From: Candidatus Zambryskibacteria bacterium CG10_big_fil_rev_8_21_14_0_10_42_12
Lineage (GTDB): Bacteria; Patescibacteriota; Minisyncoccia; Phycocordibacterales; 1-14-0-10-42-12
Direction: 5' to 3'
DNA length: 56,492 nt
Assembly: GCA_002787695.1 (NCBI GenBank)
Contig: PCXL01000008.1
Span: 1-56,492, forward strand
How positions within the stretch are numbered: position 1 is the stretch's first letter; every line of letters begins with the position of its first letter. Below the pieces are notes generated by a model. That model did no database searches. It had not been told where the DNA came from and saw only the letters and a list, made by a program, of their open reading frames with translations. Of the stretch, positions 9,842 through 19,347 are shown in pieces. Made by a program: the position numbers and the translations under genes.

Positions 9842-10183
9842 GTGAGCATATATATGGAGGACATATACTGTCCGCATACACCAGAGGAACGAGAGGGTGA
9901 TGCGTGCGACTGTCCTGCTTGCAACATCTGCGGTATTAGGGTCGTTGAGGAACATCTCGACGAGCACGAGAAAGCGTGCAAGTTGCAGATAGAGGCATGT
10001 CGCAACGCGTGCCATAGAAATAGTGGCGCGAGATGCATGTTTAGGTGTTGCCCTCAGTGTGGTAGCCCAAAGAGTTCGATTCCTTTCACGAGAGCCGAGC
10101 TTTGCGAGGTTGGTCAACTGATGGGGCGGTGCATGCGAGGTCCAGAGAATGATTCGCCGGACATGCCGGCGGAACTTCTCTAA
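9842..10183 (+). CDS. Cys-rich (zinc-finger-like) hypothetical protein, GTG start
   Basis: GAAGGAGGAAAAGAA RBS; multiple CxxC; strong hairpin GGCGTGCGTCGC-TT-GCGACGCACGCC after stop. Confidence 0.6.
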   Translation: MSIYMEDIYCPHTPEEREGDACDCPACNICGIRVVEEHLDEHEKACKLQIEACRNACHRNSGARCMFRCCPQCGSPKSSIPFTRAELCEVGQLMGRCMRGPENDSPDMPAELL

Positions 10184-10219
10184 TAGTGGCGTGCGTCGCT
10201 TGCGACGCACGCCACACTG

Positions 10220-12769
10220 CTATCTTTGTTTTGCGAATTTCTTGAACAACTCAATGACAATGAGATTGGTGATGCCGATCGCAATAACTCCAAGGAGCCA
10301 TATTGGCGGAAGAGCAACGGTACCAAGAATGTTTTGCATAAACGGCATATAGACAGCAAGTGCCGTGGTAGAAAATCCGAGTAGAACACCACCAGTGAGC
10401 CACCAGTTGCCAAACGGATTGTAAGAAAGAATTGACCGCTCTAGATTTCGCATAGAGAATGCGAGGAAGAGAATATACGATGCGAACGCCGTGAAGGTAA
10501 AGGTGCGTACGAGGGTTTCATCAAAGCCCATGCGGAGCAAAACAATATAGGTTACAAACAAAACCATGCTCGAGAGGAGACCGCGCCACACGGTGAAGAG
10601 GCGTATTTTTTTATCAAAGAGATTTGTTTTTGGCGGATGCTTGCTGTGACCAAATGCATCTGATCGTTCAAAGGTAAACGCCATCGCGGGGAAAATATCT
10701 GCAAAGAATTTCACGAACAAAATTTGTAGTGCAGTGAGGGGAAGGGGGAGTGAAATAATGATCGATCCGCCGACGAGCATCAGTTCATCAAAAGAATCTG
10801 CCAACAGATAGGTGATCACGGAGCGCATTTTGCGGAGCACATTTCGTCCTTCAAAAATAGCCTCGACAATCGTTTCAAAATTGTTGTTGAGCACGATGAG
10901 GTCAGAGGAGGCATGAGCAACATCAGTCCCTGCACCCATAGCAACGCCGATGGCCGCGCGTTTTAGTGCGGGCGCATCGTTAACGCCGTCTCCGGTAACC
11001 GCTACAACTTCGCCTTGTTTGGTATAGAGTTCGACCAGGCGTAGTTTGTGCTCTGGTGTTACGCGAGCAAATACAGTTGCACGATCGAGCTTGAACAGTA
11101 ATTCGGTGTCTGTCATGTCTTCGATATCAGCACCTGTAATAACAAGAGAATCTTTCTTCCAGAGTCCGATTTCTTGTGCAACCGCTTTTGCTGTCCCTGG
11201 GTGATCGCCCGTCACAATAACTGTTCTTACACCAGCTTCGCCAATTTCTTTTACTGCCGCAGGGACCGTTTCTCGTACTGGATCACGGAAACGAATGAGT
11301 CCTTGATATGTAAAATTGTTTTGCGTAACCAGATCACTCACTTTTGTATCATCTGCCACTACATGTGATACGACACCGAGTACACGTTCGCCATTTTCTG
11401 CATATGTCGTAATGTTCTGTTTGATATCAGCAACTACGGTTTGGTTGTCACTCACTTTTTCTAAGAGTACGTCCGGTGCACCGAGAAGGGACACAATTTT
11501 TTGGTTGTCATATGAAAAAACAACCGCAGAAAATTTGTAAGAAGAATCAAAAGGAAACATTTCGAGTACCTTCATCTGTTTAGAAATTTCAACAAGTCCT
11601 GGCTTGCTCTCAACCGCATGTGCGATGGCGCGTTCAACGGGGCGTCCGGACAACTCTTTGGTTTCCGGATTTTTTGCGATATCTATATTGAGTCCTGCTT
11701 CGAGTAACACATCATCTTCGGTTCCATGAAAAGCATCGACATGAACAAGTTTGAGGGAGGCTTCTGTGAGAGTCCCTGTTTTATCAGTGAGTATGAGAGT
11801 GGTTCCACCTAGTGTTTCGGTGGCAGACATTTTTCTTACGACACCTTGTTTCTTTGCAAGTGTTTCAGCACCAATGGCGAGCACAACAGACATGGCAATA
11901 GGCATGCTCTCTGGCACGGCAGAGACGATCACAGCAATTGCAAGCAGTAGAATTTCAGTAACAGGGAATCCAGCATAGAGACCGATACCAAAAATAAAAA
12001 GACCGAGCACAATCAGAATGAGAGAAATTATTTTTGCGAGACGAGAGACGGCTTGTTCGAGCGGGGTTCTGTCTTCCTCCGCGTTTTCTACAAGCTCTGC
12101 GATTTTACCGATCTCCGTATCTTCTCCGGTAGCCACGACAACACCTTCTGCTTCACCAACCGTAAGTATCGTACCGCCCCAAACCATGTTGGTACGGTCG
12201 CCAAGGGGTGTATCTTGTGCGATCTCACCGAGCTCCTTTTTTACAGCGAGTGATTCTCCGGTAAGAATAGCTTCGTCAGCCTCGACCCCTTTTGCTTTTA
12301 TGAGACGTATGTCTGCAGGAATGCGGTTGCCTTGGCGAAGCAAAACCACATCGCCTGGCACAATTTCGTATGAATTTATATATGTAACAGAGCCGTTTCG
12401 GCGAACACGTGTTTTGTGAGTGATATATTTCTCAAGTTTTGCAATGGCGTTGTTTGCTTTGTATTCCTGAAAGAATCCTAAAAATATATTTACGAGAATT
12501 GCGACACCTACAAAGATCGCCTCAGTTGTTTTATCAAGAAAAAAAGATAATAAAAAAGCGATTACAAGAACGCCGACGAGTGGATTGAGTATTTGGTGGG
12601 CGAGGAGTTTAACAATACTGACTTTTGTACTTTGTCTGATAGAGTTTTTACCGTATTTTTTAAGACGTTTTTTAACATCTTCGTCAGTGAGTCCGTCTTC
12701 ATTACTCTCGAGATTGTGAATGAGCGTATTAAGAGGCTCTGTCCAAGGAGCTTGCAACATATCTTTCAT
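10220..12769 (-). CDS. Cation-transporting P-type ATPase (Ca2+/PMCA-like)
   Basis: DKTGTLTE, TGES, MVTGDHP-like VTGDHPGTAKA, TGDGVNDAPALKRA. Start trimmed from 12841 to MKDMLQAPWTEP. Confidence 0.92.
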   Translation of the reverse strand: MKDMLQAPWTEPLNTLIHNLESNEDGLTDEDVKKRLKKYGKNSIRQSTKVSIVKLLAHQILNPLVGVLVIAFLLSFFLDKTTEAIFVGVAILVNIFLGFFQEYKANNAIAKLEKYITHKTRVRRNGSVTYINSYEIVPGDVVLLRQGNRIPADIRLIKAKGVEADEAILTGESLAVKKELGEIAQDTPLGDRTNMVWGGTILTVGEAEGVVVATGEDTEIGKIAELVENAEEDRTPLEQAVSRLAKIISLILIVLGLFIFGIGLYAGFPVTEILLLAIAVIVSAVPESMPIAMSVVLAIGAETLAKKQGVVRKMSATETLGGTTLILTDKTGTLTEASLKLVHVDAFHGTEDDVLLEAGLNIDIAKNPETKELSGRPVERAIAHAVESKPGLVEISKQMKVLEMFPFDSSYKFSAVVFSYDNQKIVSLLGAPDVLLEKVSDNQTVVADIKQNITTYAENGERVLGVVSHVVADDTKVSDLVTQNNFTYQGLIRFRDPVRETVPAAVKEIGEAGVRTVIVTGDHPGTAKAVAQEIGLWKKDSLVITGADIEDMTDTELLFKLDRATVFARVTPEHKLRLVELYTKQGEVVAVTGDGVNDAPALKRAAIGVAMGAGTDVAHASSDLIVLNNNFETIVEAIFEGRNVLRKMRSVITYLLADSFDELMLVGGSIIISLPLPLTALQILFVKFFADIFPAMAFTFERSDAFGHSKHPPKTNLFDKKIRLFTVWRGLLSSMVLFVTYIVLLRMGFDETLVRTFTFTAFASYILFLAFSMRNLERSILSYNPFGNWWLTGGVLLGFSTTALAVYMPFMQNILGTVALPPIWLLGVIAIGITNLIVIELFKKFAKQR

Positions 12770-12823
12770 GATACTAGTATAACCGAATACGCTTTTCAGT
12801 AATCGGTACTTACTCACATATAT

Positions 12824-13246
12824 ATGAAGAATCTTTTTCAAGAATTTAAAACATTTGCACTTCGTGGCAATGTGATTGACCTAGCAGTCGGTGTGATTAT
12901 CGGTGCGGCGTTTGGGAAAATCACGACATCCTTGGTGACAAATATTTTTACTCCGATTTTGAGTCTACTGACGGGTGGTGTAGATTTTACTAACCGTATC
13001 TGGACGTTGCGTGGACCAGAACTCAATGAGGTAGGGGACGTAGTGCGTGAAGGTGTGGTGATTAGTTATGGTCTGTTTATTCAGAGTATGATCGACTTTG
13101 TTATTATTGCATTTGCGATCTTCCTCTTTATCAAAGCAATAAATACGATGCAAAGGAAAGAAGAAGAGAAGCCTGGTCCTACAACAAAGCCCAAGGACAT
13201 TGAACTTCTAGAAGAGATCAGGGATACATTGAAAGCTAAAAACTGA
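12824..13246 (+). CDS. mscL: Large-conductance mechanosensitive channel
   Basis: KNLFQEFKTFALRGNVIDLAVGVIIGAAFGKITTSLV. Confidence 0.95.
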   Translation: MKNLFQEFKTFALRGNVIDLAVGVIIGAAFGKITTSLVTNIFTPILSLLTGGVDFTNRIWTLRGPELNEVGDVVREGVVISYGLFIQSMIDFVIIAFAIFLFIKAINTMQRKEEEKPGPTTKPKDIELLEEIRDTLKAKN

Positions 13247-13251
13247 TGTAC

Positions 13252-13380
13252 ATGAATCCCGTTAGAAACCGCGGTCGCTTGATATTACAGCAGAGTATGG
13301 ATATGCTATCGAACATATTTAACAATATAACTATGCAGTGTCTTGGTTTAACGACCGCGACCTGTTTCTAACGGGATGAA
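13252..13380 (+). repeat. Start-codon element copy 2 (119 bp element 13257-13375 plus ATGAA duplications)
   Basis: ATGAA-TCCCGTTAGAAAC...GTTTCTAACGGG-ATGAA; abuts ATG 13376; 5 nt after mscL stop. Confidence 0.88.
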
Positions 13381-13864
13381 AACAAACACTAAATTTATAA
13401 TCGCTATTGCGTTACTCGTTGTTGCCGGGTTATTTTTCTGGGGTAAGCAGAATCAGTCAGTATCAATAATGTTTTGGAATGAGACGGGGATTGAATGTCT
13501 GTCAGACGGACACGTAAACCTAGCACAGCATATTCACCCGGCCATCAGTGTGACTATGGATGGAGAACCTGTTGCGATACCGGCAAATATCGGGGTGACA
13601 AGTACCTGTATGGCAGAAGTTCATACACACGATGCGTCTGGAGAGATACACATTGAAACAGTTGAGGCAGGAAAAGAGTTTGGCGTAGGTGATTTCTTTG
13701 TGGTTTGGGGTGAAGATTTTGCAAAGGAAGGATATCGTCGTTCTGTGACGGTAAACGGGGTAGAAGTTGATGTAGAGACATATACCATGAAAGATCATGA
13801 TGAGATCATTGTTTCGTACATATCTGAGGGTATTGCAGATGTGGGTGTCGAAGTAAAAATATAA
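13376..13864 (+). CDS. Hypothetical membrane-anchored/exported protein
   Basis: N-terminal hydrophobic segment; intact 162 aa ORF. Confidence 0.65.
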   Translation: MKTNTKFIIAIALLVVAGLFFWGKQNQSVSIMFWNETGIECLSDGHVNLAQHIHPAISVTMDGEPVAIPANIGVTSTCMAEVHTHDASGEIHIETVEAGKEFGVGDFFVVWGEDFAKEGYRRSVTVNGVEVDVETYTMKDHDEIIVSYISEGIADVGVEVKI

Positions 13865-13915
13865 AACATAAAACGTGAGCGCGCCCGCACGGATGAAATC
13901 CGTGCGGGCGCTTCG

Positions 13916-14224
13916 CTAGTCTTTCCGATCCGCAAATTTGCAGAGTTGTCGGAGACTTTTCTGCGTCTCTTCACCAACCTCGCCATCAGCGCGCAGGCTG
14001 TCCGTTGCAAATCCTGAGCCGAGTAGTGCGAGTTGAATTACTCGGACAACACTCTTGCCCATTTCTTGGCCGTTTCTCTCACGGTCTTGCATGTACGCAA
14101 ATGCGTCGAGCGCATCGGGATGATCGGGTGGTAGTCCGAGGACCGTCCAGATGGCCGCACGACATTCCCGAGCGTGATTGTATGGTGTGACAGCTTCGTT
14201 TCCTGCGGCTTTCTTTTTCGCCAT
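13916..14224 (-). CDS. Small hypothetical protein (102 aa)
   Basis: AAGGAGATCTG RBS; GC-rich; hairpin GCGCCCGCACGGAT...ATCCGTGCGGGCGC past its stop. Confidence 0.6.
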   Translation of the reverse strand: MAKKKAAGNEAVTPYNHARECRAAIWTVLGLPPDHPDALDAFAYMQDRERNGQEMGKSVVRVIQLALLGSGFATDSLRADGEVGEETQKSLRQLCKFADRKD

Positions 14225-14379
14225 CAGATCTCCTTGGGCTTATGGCTCCGCACAGACCTTATCATGAGTTTATGCAATTTTCCATATTGCGATTGACTCT
14301 CACATGTATACATAGTACACATATACTCGGATACACGAGAGTGTACTCATGCCAATAGTGAATCGGAGGAGGAATAGCA

Positions 14380-14895
14380 ATGACAGTTCGTAGGCCGGCA
14401 CCGCCAAGTCTGCTTGTTGCGTATAGAGATCTCGGCGTGCTCAAGATTCCGCCAGCCTATCAGCACGACATCCAGCTCGCTCGCTTTCGAGCGCAGTACC
14501 CGAAAGGGATCCAGTTCAATCCGTTGCTTACTGATGATAATTTTTCATCGTGTGGGCACATGCTGAGGCCGTGGGATAAGGTGCGCGTACGGGTTTTTCG
14601 CCTAGGTGACTCCGCACCCACGAATGTGGTGATCAAAGAGATGTCCACGGAGTCCGTGTTCGTGGGTGCACAGGGTTTGTCGCTTGTGTTCACTCACATG
14701 CAGGACAAACTGGAGAATGGCAGGCGATACGTCGCACCACTACCTCGAGCGCTCGCACTGAACGATGGAACAGCACTCAAGGTACCCTGCTTTAGGTTCG
14801 ATTCGGAGCTTGGACATGAATTCCAGCTCGGATTCTACTACGCGCCATGGTTGCATACGAGCGACCTCATCTTGCAGTTTGAACGCGTATCATAG
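14380..14895 (+). CDS. Hypothetical protein (171 aa)
   Basis: GGAGGAGGAATAGCA RBS; terminator GAGCCGTCGG-TCAT-CCGACGGCTC...TTTTTTT at 14922-14955. Confidence 0.6.
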   Translation: MTVRRPAPPSLLVAYRDLGVLKIPPAYQHDIQLARFRAQYPKGIQFNPLLTDDNFSSCGHMLRPWDKVRVRVFRLGDSAPTNVVIKEMSTESVFVGAQGLSLVFTHMQDKLENGRRYVAPLPRALALNDGTALKVPCFRFDSELGHEFQLGFYYAPWLHTSDLILQFERVS

Positions 14896-14921
14896 TCGCA
14901 GAACGCGTTCGTCACATCTGT

Positions 14922-14955
14922 GAGCCGTCGGTCATCCGACGGCTCCGTTTTTTTG
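14922..14955 (+). terminator. Rho-independent terminator
   Basis: GAGCCGTCGGTCATCCGACGGCTCCGTTTTTTT. Confidence 0.8.
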
Positions 14956-14982
14956 AATAAGTAAATTTTTTGTGATTGATTT

Positions 14983-15402
14983 TTATAAAAACGAAGACCG
15001 CCCGAGTGTGGGGCGGTCTGTTTGGTTGGTTCGCGGATGCGTCGTTTTCGATGCGTCGATGTTGCGGATGTAGGTCCACAGACTGTTTTGTACATCTTCT
15101 GCTTCTTTGCGGGATAGGAAAACGCGAACAACAACACTCACGTGTGTTGTTTTGTGGGTGACAGGGTCCATCATCTTAAAGACGTCACATCTGATGAAGA
15201 ATCGACGATTTCTCTCGATGTGTTCGTTGCATCGAGGGTTCTTGTTTTGAGGACCCTGAAAGCTGTCTATTGCCTCGGCAACAAACTCCTGTCCGACGAC
15301 GGGTACCCAGCGATCTTGTGGATAACCCGAAATGTACATGAGTCCACCTGTGGCCATGCACAATAGTGCGATTGCAATTAGTGAGAGTAAGGTGCGTAGC
15401 AC
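14983..15402 (-). CDS. Hypothetical membrane-anchored protein, GTG start
   Basis: RBS GGAGG then GTGCTACGCACC; N-terminal TM LRTLLSLIAIALLCMATGG. Overlapping alternative ORF 14838-15137 rejected. Confidence 0.55.
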   Translation of the reverse strand: MLRTLLSLIAIALLCMATGGLMYISGYPQDRWVPVVGQEFVAEAIDSFQGPQNKNPRCNEHIERNRRFFIRCDVFKMMDPVTHKTTHVSVVVRVFLSRKEAEDVQNSLWTYIRNIDASKTTHPRTNQTDRPTLGRSSFL

Positions 15403-15519
15403 GATGTCGTCCTCCGACGGATATCTTAGCATGTCTCTTGTAAAACAAAAGCGCCCTCGTCATGGGGGACTGGGGCGCGGGGTGCAGTGCAGGCTGCGGA
15501 CAGAATCGGTCAGATGAGC

Positions 15520-15735
15520 CTAGGCGGCCGGTGGAAGATCATTCTGTGATCCAATGATCTTGTCGATCATCAAGCCGATCTTTTCTGCACAAGGGATACC
15601 GTGAATCATGGCCTCAACCTCGGCGATTTCTGCAGGAGACTGCTCTCTGAGGAGTTCGCACATAAGCAGAGCCGTACCAACAGAAAAGGTATCCGTTTGT
15701 TTGATAGGTAGGGGAACAACAGTAGTATCAGGCAT
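15520..15735 (-). CDS. Small hypothetical protein (71 aa)
   Basis: RBS GAGAGGTG upstream of MPDTTVVPLPIKQTDTFSV; terminator-like GGCGC/GCGCC downstream. Confidence 0.5.
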   Translation of the reverse strand: MPDTTVVPLPIKQTDTFSVGTALLMCELLREQSPAEIAEVEAMIHGIPCAEKIGLMIDKIIGSQNDLPPAA

Positions 15736-15852
15736 ATGCCTTTTCACCTCTCTAGGGAGCATATTAAACACATGTATATAAAAAGTCAATATTATATAAA
15801 ACAAAAGCGCCGCGTCTACGATGACGGGCGCCGGGCGAGACACGGTGAGTGT

Positions 15853-16077
15853 CTAAATATCAAGTTTGTCGGCGAGCTCTAGGAGTCGATGGTCTGGTTC
15901 GGCCCAGACTCTTTTGTCGCGAAGAGGTTTTACCTCTACGGCTATTGAAACATGCAAGCCTGCTCTCTCTAAGTCACGAAGTGTATTTCGGACCTCGCGA
16001 GATTGCCACAAGTGTTCGTTGATCCGTACCGTCAAGTCGCCAGCTCTTTTTTCCAGGGTTTCCGAAGGGTCGTTCAT
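15853..16077 (-). CDS. Small hypothetical protein (74 aa)
   Basis: GGAG-N6-ATG start at MNDPSETLEKRAG; terminator-like hairpin downstream. Confidence 0.5.
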   Translation of the reverse strand: MNDPSETLEKRAGDLTVRINEHLWQSREVRNTLRDLERAGLHVSIAVEVKPLRDKRVWAEPDHRLLELADKLDI

Positions 16078-16312
16078 GTACTGCTCCATAAGAGAGGGTA
16101 ACGAATATTAGATGAATTTGTCAAAAACAAGGTATTCGACCTGTGGGTAGGGTGAGTCCGTGCATAGGTTTCAGTTAGTTTTGGAGTCTTATTTGACAAA
16201 CTCCCACCTATAAACTATTATTGTCTTACGCCCGTGAGGCGTTTTTTAATTGGTTGCAGTATCGTTATCGTGTATTCTATATACTAAGTACTAGTTACTA
16301 ACTACTAATATC

Positions 16313-16492
16313 ATGGGTATCATCAACTACATCAAGGAGACACAGGCAGAAGCACAAAAGGTTTCTTGGCCAACACGAAAGCAGACAACATGGCTCAGTG
16401 CTATTGTGATTATCGTTTCCATTTTGGTTGCGCTCTATCTCGGACTTTTCGACTTTATCTTTGCTCGACTACTCGGAGGATTCGTTTTATAA
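16313..16492 (+). CDS. secE: Preprotein translocase subunit SecE
   Basis: MGIINYIKETQAEAQKVSWPTRKQTTWLSAIVIIVSILVALYLGLFDFIFARLLGGFVL*, directly before nusG. Absent from supplied track. Confidence 0.92.
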   Translation: MGIINYIKETQAEAQKVSWPTRKQTTWLSAIVIIVSILVALYLGLFDFIFARLLGGFVL

Positions 16493-16553
16493 ACTAATTT
16501 TATAGATAGGTTTTCTATTACCTGAAACCTATCTACCTAGTACCTACTTAATT

Positions 16554-17096
16554 ATGGCTAAACAAAAACTTGCAGAACGCAATTGGTATGCGATACATAC
16601 ATACTCTGGTTACGAAAACGCAGTGATGAGAAATCTCAAACAGCGTGTGGAGTCTTTGGGTATGGAAGATAAAATTTTCAACGTGATCGTGCCAGCAGAG
16701 AAGAAAATCAAGGTGAAAGGCAACAAGCGCGTAGAAGAAGAAGAAAAGATATATCCGGGATATGTGCTCGTCGACATGATCGTAACTGATGATTCATGGT
16801 ATGTAGTGCGCAACACACCTCGTGTGACAGGATTTGTTGGTTCAGGAGTGTATCCTGTACCACTTGAGAAAAAGGAGGTTGATTCTATCTTTAAGCGTAT
16901 GCAAACCGATACGGTAAAACACAATATCGATATCACGAAAGACGAAACTGTCATCATTGTTGATGGTCCGTTTAAAGATCTGGAAGGAAAAGTTTCAGAA
17001 GTTGATGAATCACGCGGAAAAGTACGCGTATTGGTTTCAATGTTTGGTCGTGAGACACCAGTAGAACTCGATTTCTTGCAGATAAAGCGTATCTGA
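16554..17096 (+). CDS. nusG: Transcription termination/antitermination protein NusG
   Basis: NWYAIHTYSGYENAV, VTGFVGSG, GPFKDLEGKVSEVD. Confidence 0.95.
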   Translation: MAKQKLAERNWYAIHTYSGYENAVMRNLKQRVESLGMEDKIFNVIVPAEKKIKVKGNKRVEEEEKIYPGYVLVDMIVTDDSWYVVRNTPRVTGFVGSGVYPVPLEKKEVDSIFKRMQTDTVKHNIDITKDETVIIVDGPFKDLEGKVSEVDESRGKVRVLVSMFGRETPVELDFLQIKRI

Positions 17097-17163
17097 TAAA
17101 ACCTTGTAAATTAAGGAGGGAATGGTACTATGTGCCTGCCTCGTATAGTTTTAAATCTTAAAA

Positions 17164-17586
17164 ATGGCTAAGAAAGTAATCAAAGTAGTAAAAATCCAGG
17201 CGATGGGTGGTGCTGCAACACCGGCTCCTCCTTTGGGGCCAGCACTCGGAGGTGCGGGTATCAACATTGGTGAATTCGTAAAGCAGTTCAACGATAGAAC
17301 AGCAGAACGACGCGGTGAAGTGGTGCCAGCAGTGATCAATGTGTACGAAGATCGTACATTTGATTTCATCCTCAAGACTGCGCCAACGTCTCAGATGATT
17401 TTGAAGGCAATTGGTCAGAAAAGTGGATCCGGAAAGAATACCGTAAAGAAAGTGGGAACAATCAATAAAGCGCAGATCAAGGAAATTGCCGAATACAAAA
17501 TGGCGGATCTCAATGCAGGATCTATCGAAGCAGCAATGAAAATTGTTGAAGGAACCTGTCGAAGCATGGGCGTGGACGTGAAATAG
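17164..17586 (+). CDS. rplK: 50S ribosomal protein L11
   Basis: MAKKVIKVVKIQAMGGAATPAPPLGPALGGAGINIGEFVKQFNDRT. Confidence 0.96.
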   Translation: MAKKVIKVVKIQAMGGAATPAPPLGPALGGAGINIGEFVKQFNDRTAERRGEVVPAVINVYEDRTFDFILKTAPTSQMILKAIGQKSGSGKNTVKKVGTINKAQIKEIAEYKMADLNAGSIEAAMKIVEGTCRSMGVDVK

Positions 17587-17690
17587 GTAACGTCCACGGG
17601 CCGGAGCGCGACGGCGCGAGGCGGGCCCGCGCAACTTTTCAGCAGAAAAGTATGTGTGGGTTGATGTGAAATAATCTATACAAAACCACA

Positions 17691-17722
17691 CAACAAAAAC
17701 TCCTCTTGGGGAGTTTTTGTTG
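17691..17722 (+). terminator. Rho-independent terminator after rplK
   Basis: CAACAAAAACTCC-TCTT-GGGGAGTTTTTGTTG. Confidence 0.8.
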
Positions 17723-17748
17723 TCTATAAGAAAGGCTAAGATAGCGAT

Positions 17749-18840
17749 ATGAACAAACAGGGGGCGCTACCGGACTCATATATTCAGAGACTTATCGCAT
17801 CAGGACATATAAAAGGGGCTACATTTGACCATGTGCGTCCAGGGTCACTTGACTTAAGGCTTTCCGAAGAAGTGTACAAGGTTGAAAGTATTTTTCAGCC
17901 ACGCCGAGGAGAAAAGGTGAGAGACGTACTTTCTCGCATTAAAGCGGAGCGACACGATCCTGCAAAACCAATTGCGAGAGATGCGATTTATCTTTGGCGA
18001 CTCAATGAAATACTAGCGCTTCCGCAAAGTGTATATGCCTACTGTAATCCAAAGTCCTCCACGGGACGTCTTGATCTCCATGTGCGCCTCATTGCGGATG
18101 GAGTGCCACGTTATGATTCTGTCTGGCCAAAAGGTTTCCATGGAGAGCTGTGGGTTTCACTCATGACTAAATCGTTTCCAACCATTGTGTCGCCCGGAGA
18201 TTCGCTTAACCAAATACGGTTTTTCAATGCGGATACGCGTATGAGTGATCTGGAACTCGAGATGGAGCACCATAAGAGTCCATTAATTTATCATCCAGAT
18301 ACACAAAAACCGATCGGGTTTGATGAGCTTGAAGGTCAGGATGGCGATGGTACGATATTGCTTTCAATCGACCTTGAGAGTTCTGTGGCTGGTTATGAGA
18401 GTATTACATCATCACATGTTGTCGAGCTTGCCCGCAGAGATCATGATAAGGACATTTTCTTTAAACAAGTGTATGCCGAAAAAGGAGCGCTGCGTTTGGA
18501 GCGAGACAAATTTTATATTCTTTCATCTTACGAATCTGTGGTGACGCCGCCTGATCTGGCCTGCGAAATGGTGCCGATGGATGAACGAAGTGGCGAGTTT
18601 CGTTCGCACTATGCTGGATTTATTGATCCGGGTTGGGGTTGGGGTAAGGAAGGTGAAGGGAAAGGGAGACAGCTCACCCTCGAGGTGCGTCCATTTGAAG
18701 ATATTGTAGTGCGTCACAAACAACCGATTGCAAAAATTCGTTTTGAACGCCTCATTGAACCACCTGAAGTACTTTATGATCTTACTGATTCAAATTATAT
18801 TGCCCAGCGTGGTCCAAAACTAGGAAAGTTTTTTGTGTAA
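17749..18840 (+). CDS. 2'-deoxycytidine 5'-triphosphate deaminase (long form)
   Basis: RPGSLDLRLSEEVY, PKSSTGRLDLHVRLI, HYAGFIDPGWGWG. Confidence 0.85.
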   Translation: MNKQGALPDSYIQRLIASGHIKGATFDHVRPGSLDLRLSEEVYKVESIFQPRRGEKVRDVLSRIKAERHDPAKPIARDAIYLWRLNEILALPQSVYAYCNPKSSTGRLDLHVRLIADGVPRYDSVWPKGFHGELWVSLMTKSFPTIVSPGDSLNQIRFFNADTRMSDLELEMEHHKSPLIYHPDTQKPIGFDELEGQDGDGTILLSIDLESSVAGYESITSSHVVELARRDHDKDIFFKQVYAEKGALRLERDKFYILSSYESVVTPPDLACEMVPMDERSGEFRSHYAGFIDPGWGWGKEGEGKGRQLTLEVRPFEDIVVRHKQPIAKIRFERLIEPPEVLYDLTDSNYIAQRGPKLGKFFV

Positions 18841-18852
18841 AAGAAGCCGCAC

Positions 18853-19347
18853 CTATAGGGTGCGGGTATCCTTACGGTAGACGACAAACCTGAGAGCAAA
18901 TGGATTGTTCGTGTCGGCTTCCACGTTCGTCTCACTCTCTATGGCTAGCGACGCAAAATCCAAGGATGGAAAGAATGTGTCACCCTCAAATTCACCATCG
19001 ATATGAGTGACGATAAATCGAGACACGAGAGGTAAACTCGCCTCATAGACCGCACGTCCTCCTATGATGATTGGTTCGAACTGGACGAGGTTAAGTGCAG
19101 TTTCGAGATCAGCAGCGATAACAACCCCTGCTATTTCATCTTGACTGCGCGAGAGTACAACATTTTCTCTGTGCGGTAGCGGCTTGCCGATGGACTCGAA
19201 TGTTTTACGGCCCATAATTACGCTTTTGTTGAGCGTGTGTGATCGGAACCACTTCATGTCTGCCGGCAGACGAGGCCAAGGCAGAGCATTCTTGTTGCCA
19301 ATTAGACCGTTACGGTCCATGGCGACGATGATGGACAGATTCTTCAT
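18853..19347 (-). CDS. folA: Dihydrofolate reductase
   Basis: IIVAMDRNGLIGNKNALPWPRLPADMKWFR, VIMGRKTFESIG. Confidence 0.95.
   Translation of the reverse strand: MKNLSIIVAMDRNGLIGNKNALPWPRLPADMKWFRSHTLNKSVIMGRKTFESIGKPLPHRENVVLSRSQDEIAGVVIAADLETALNLVQFEPIIIGGRAVYEASLPLVSRFIVTHIDGEFEGDTFFPSLDFASLAIESETNVEADTNNPFALRFVVYRKDTRTL

Noticed and set aside
12770-12841. Overlap of P-type ATPase with mscL as an antisense arrangement
   Set aside because: Upstream in-frame extension only; a good start (MKDMLQAPWTEP) at 12769 removes the overlap.
13252-13375. Start-codon elements as simple Rho-independent terminators or attenuators
   Set aside because: The 3' arm is followed directly by ATG and coding sequence, not a U-tract, and the loop is ~70 nt.
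17691-17722. Hairpins with U-tracts such as this as novel RNA elements
   Set aside because: Ordinary Rho-independent terminators; also 3074, 9582, 39921, 48557 and 53237.
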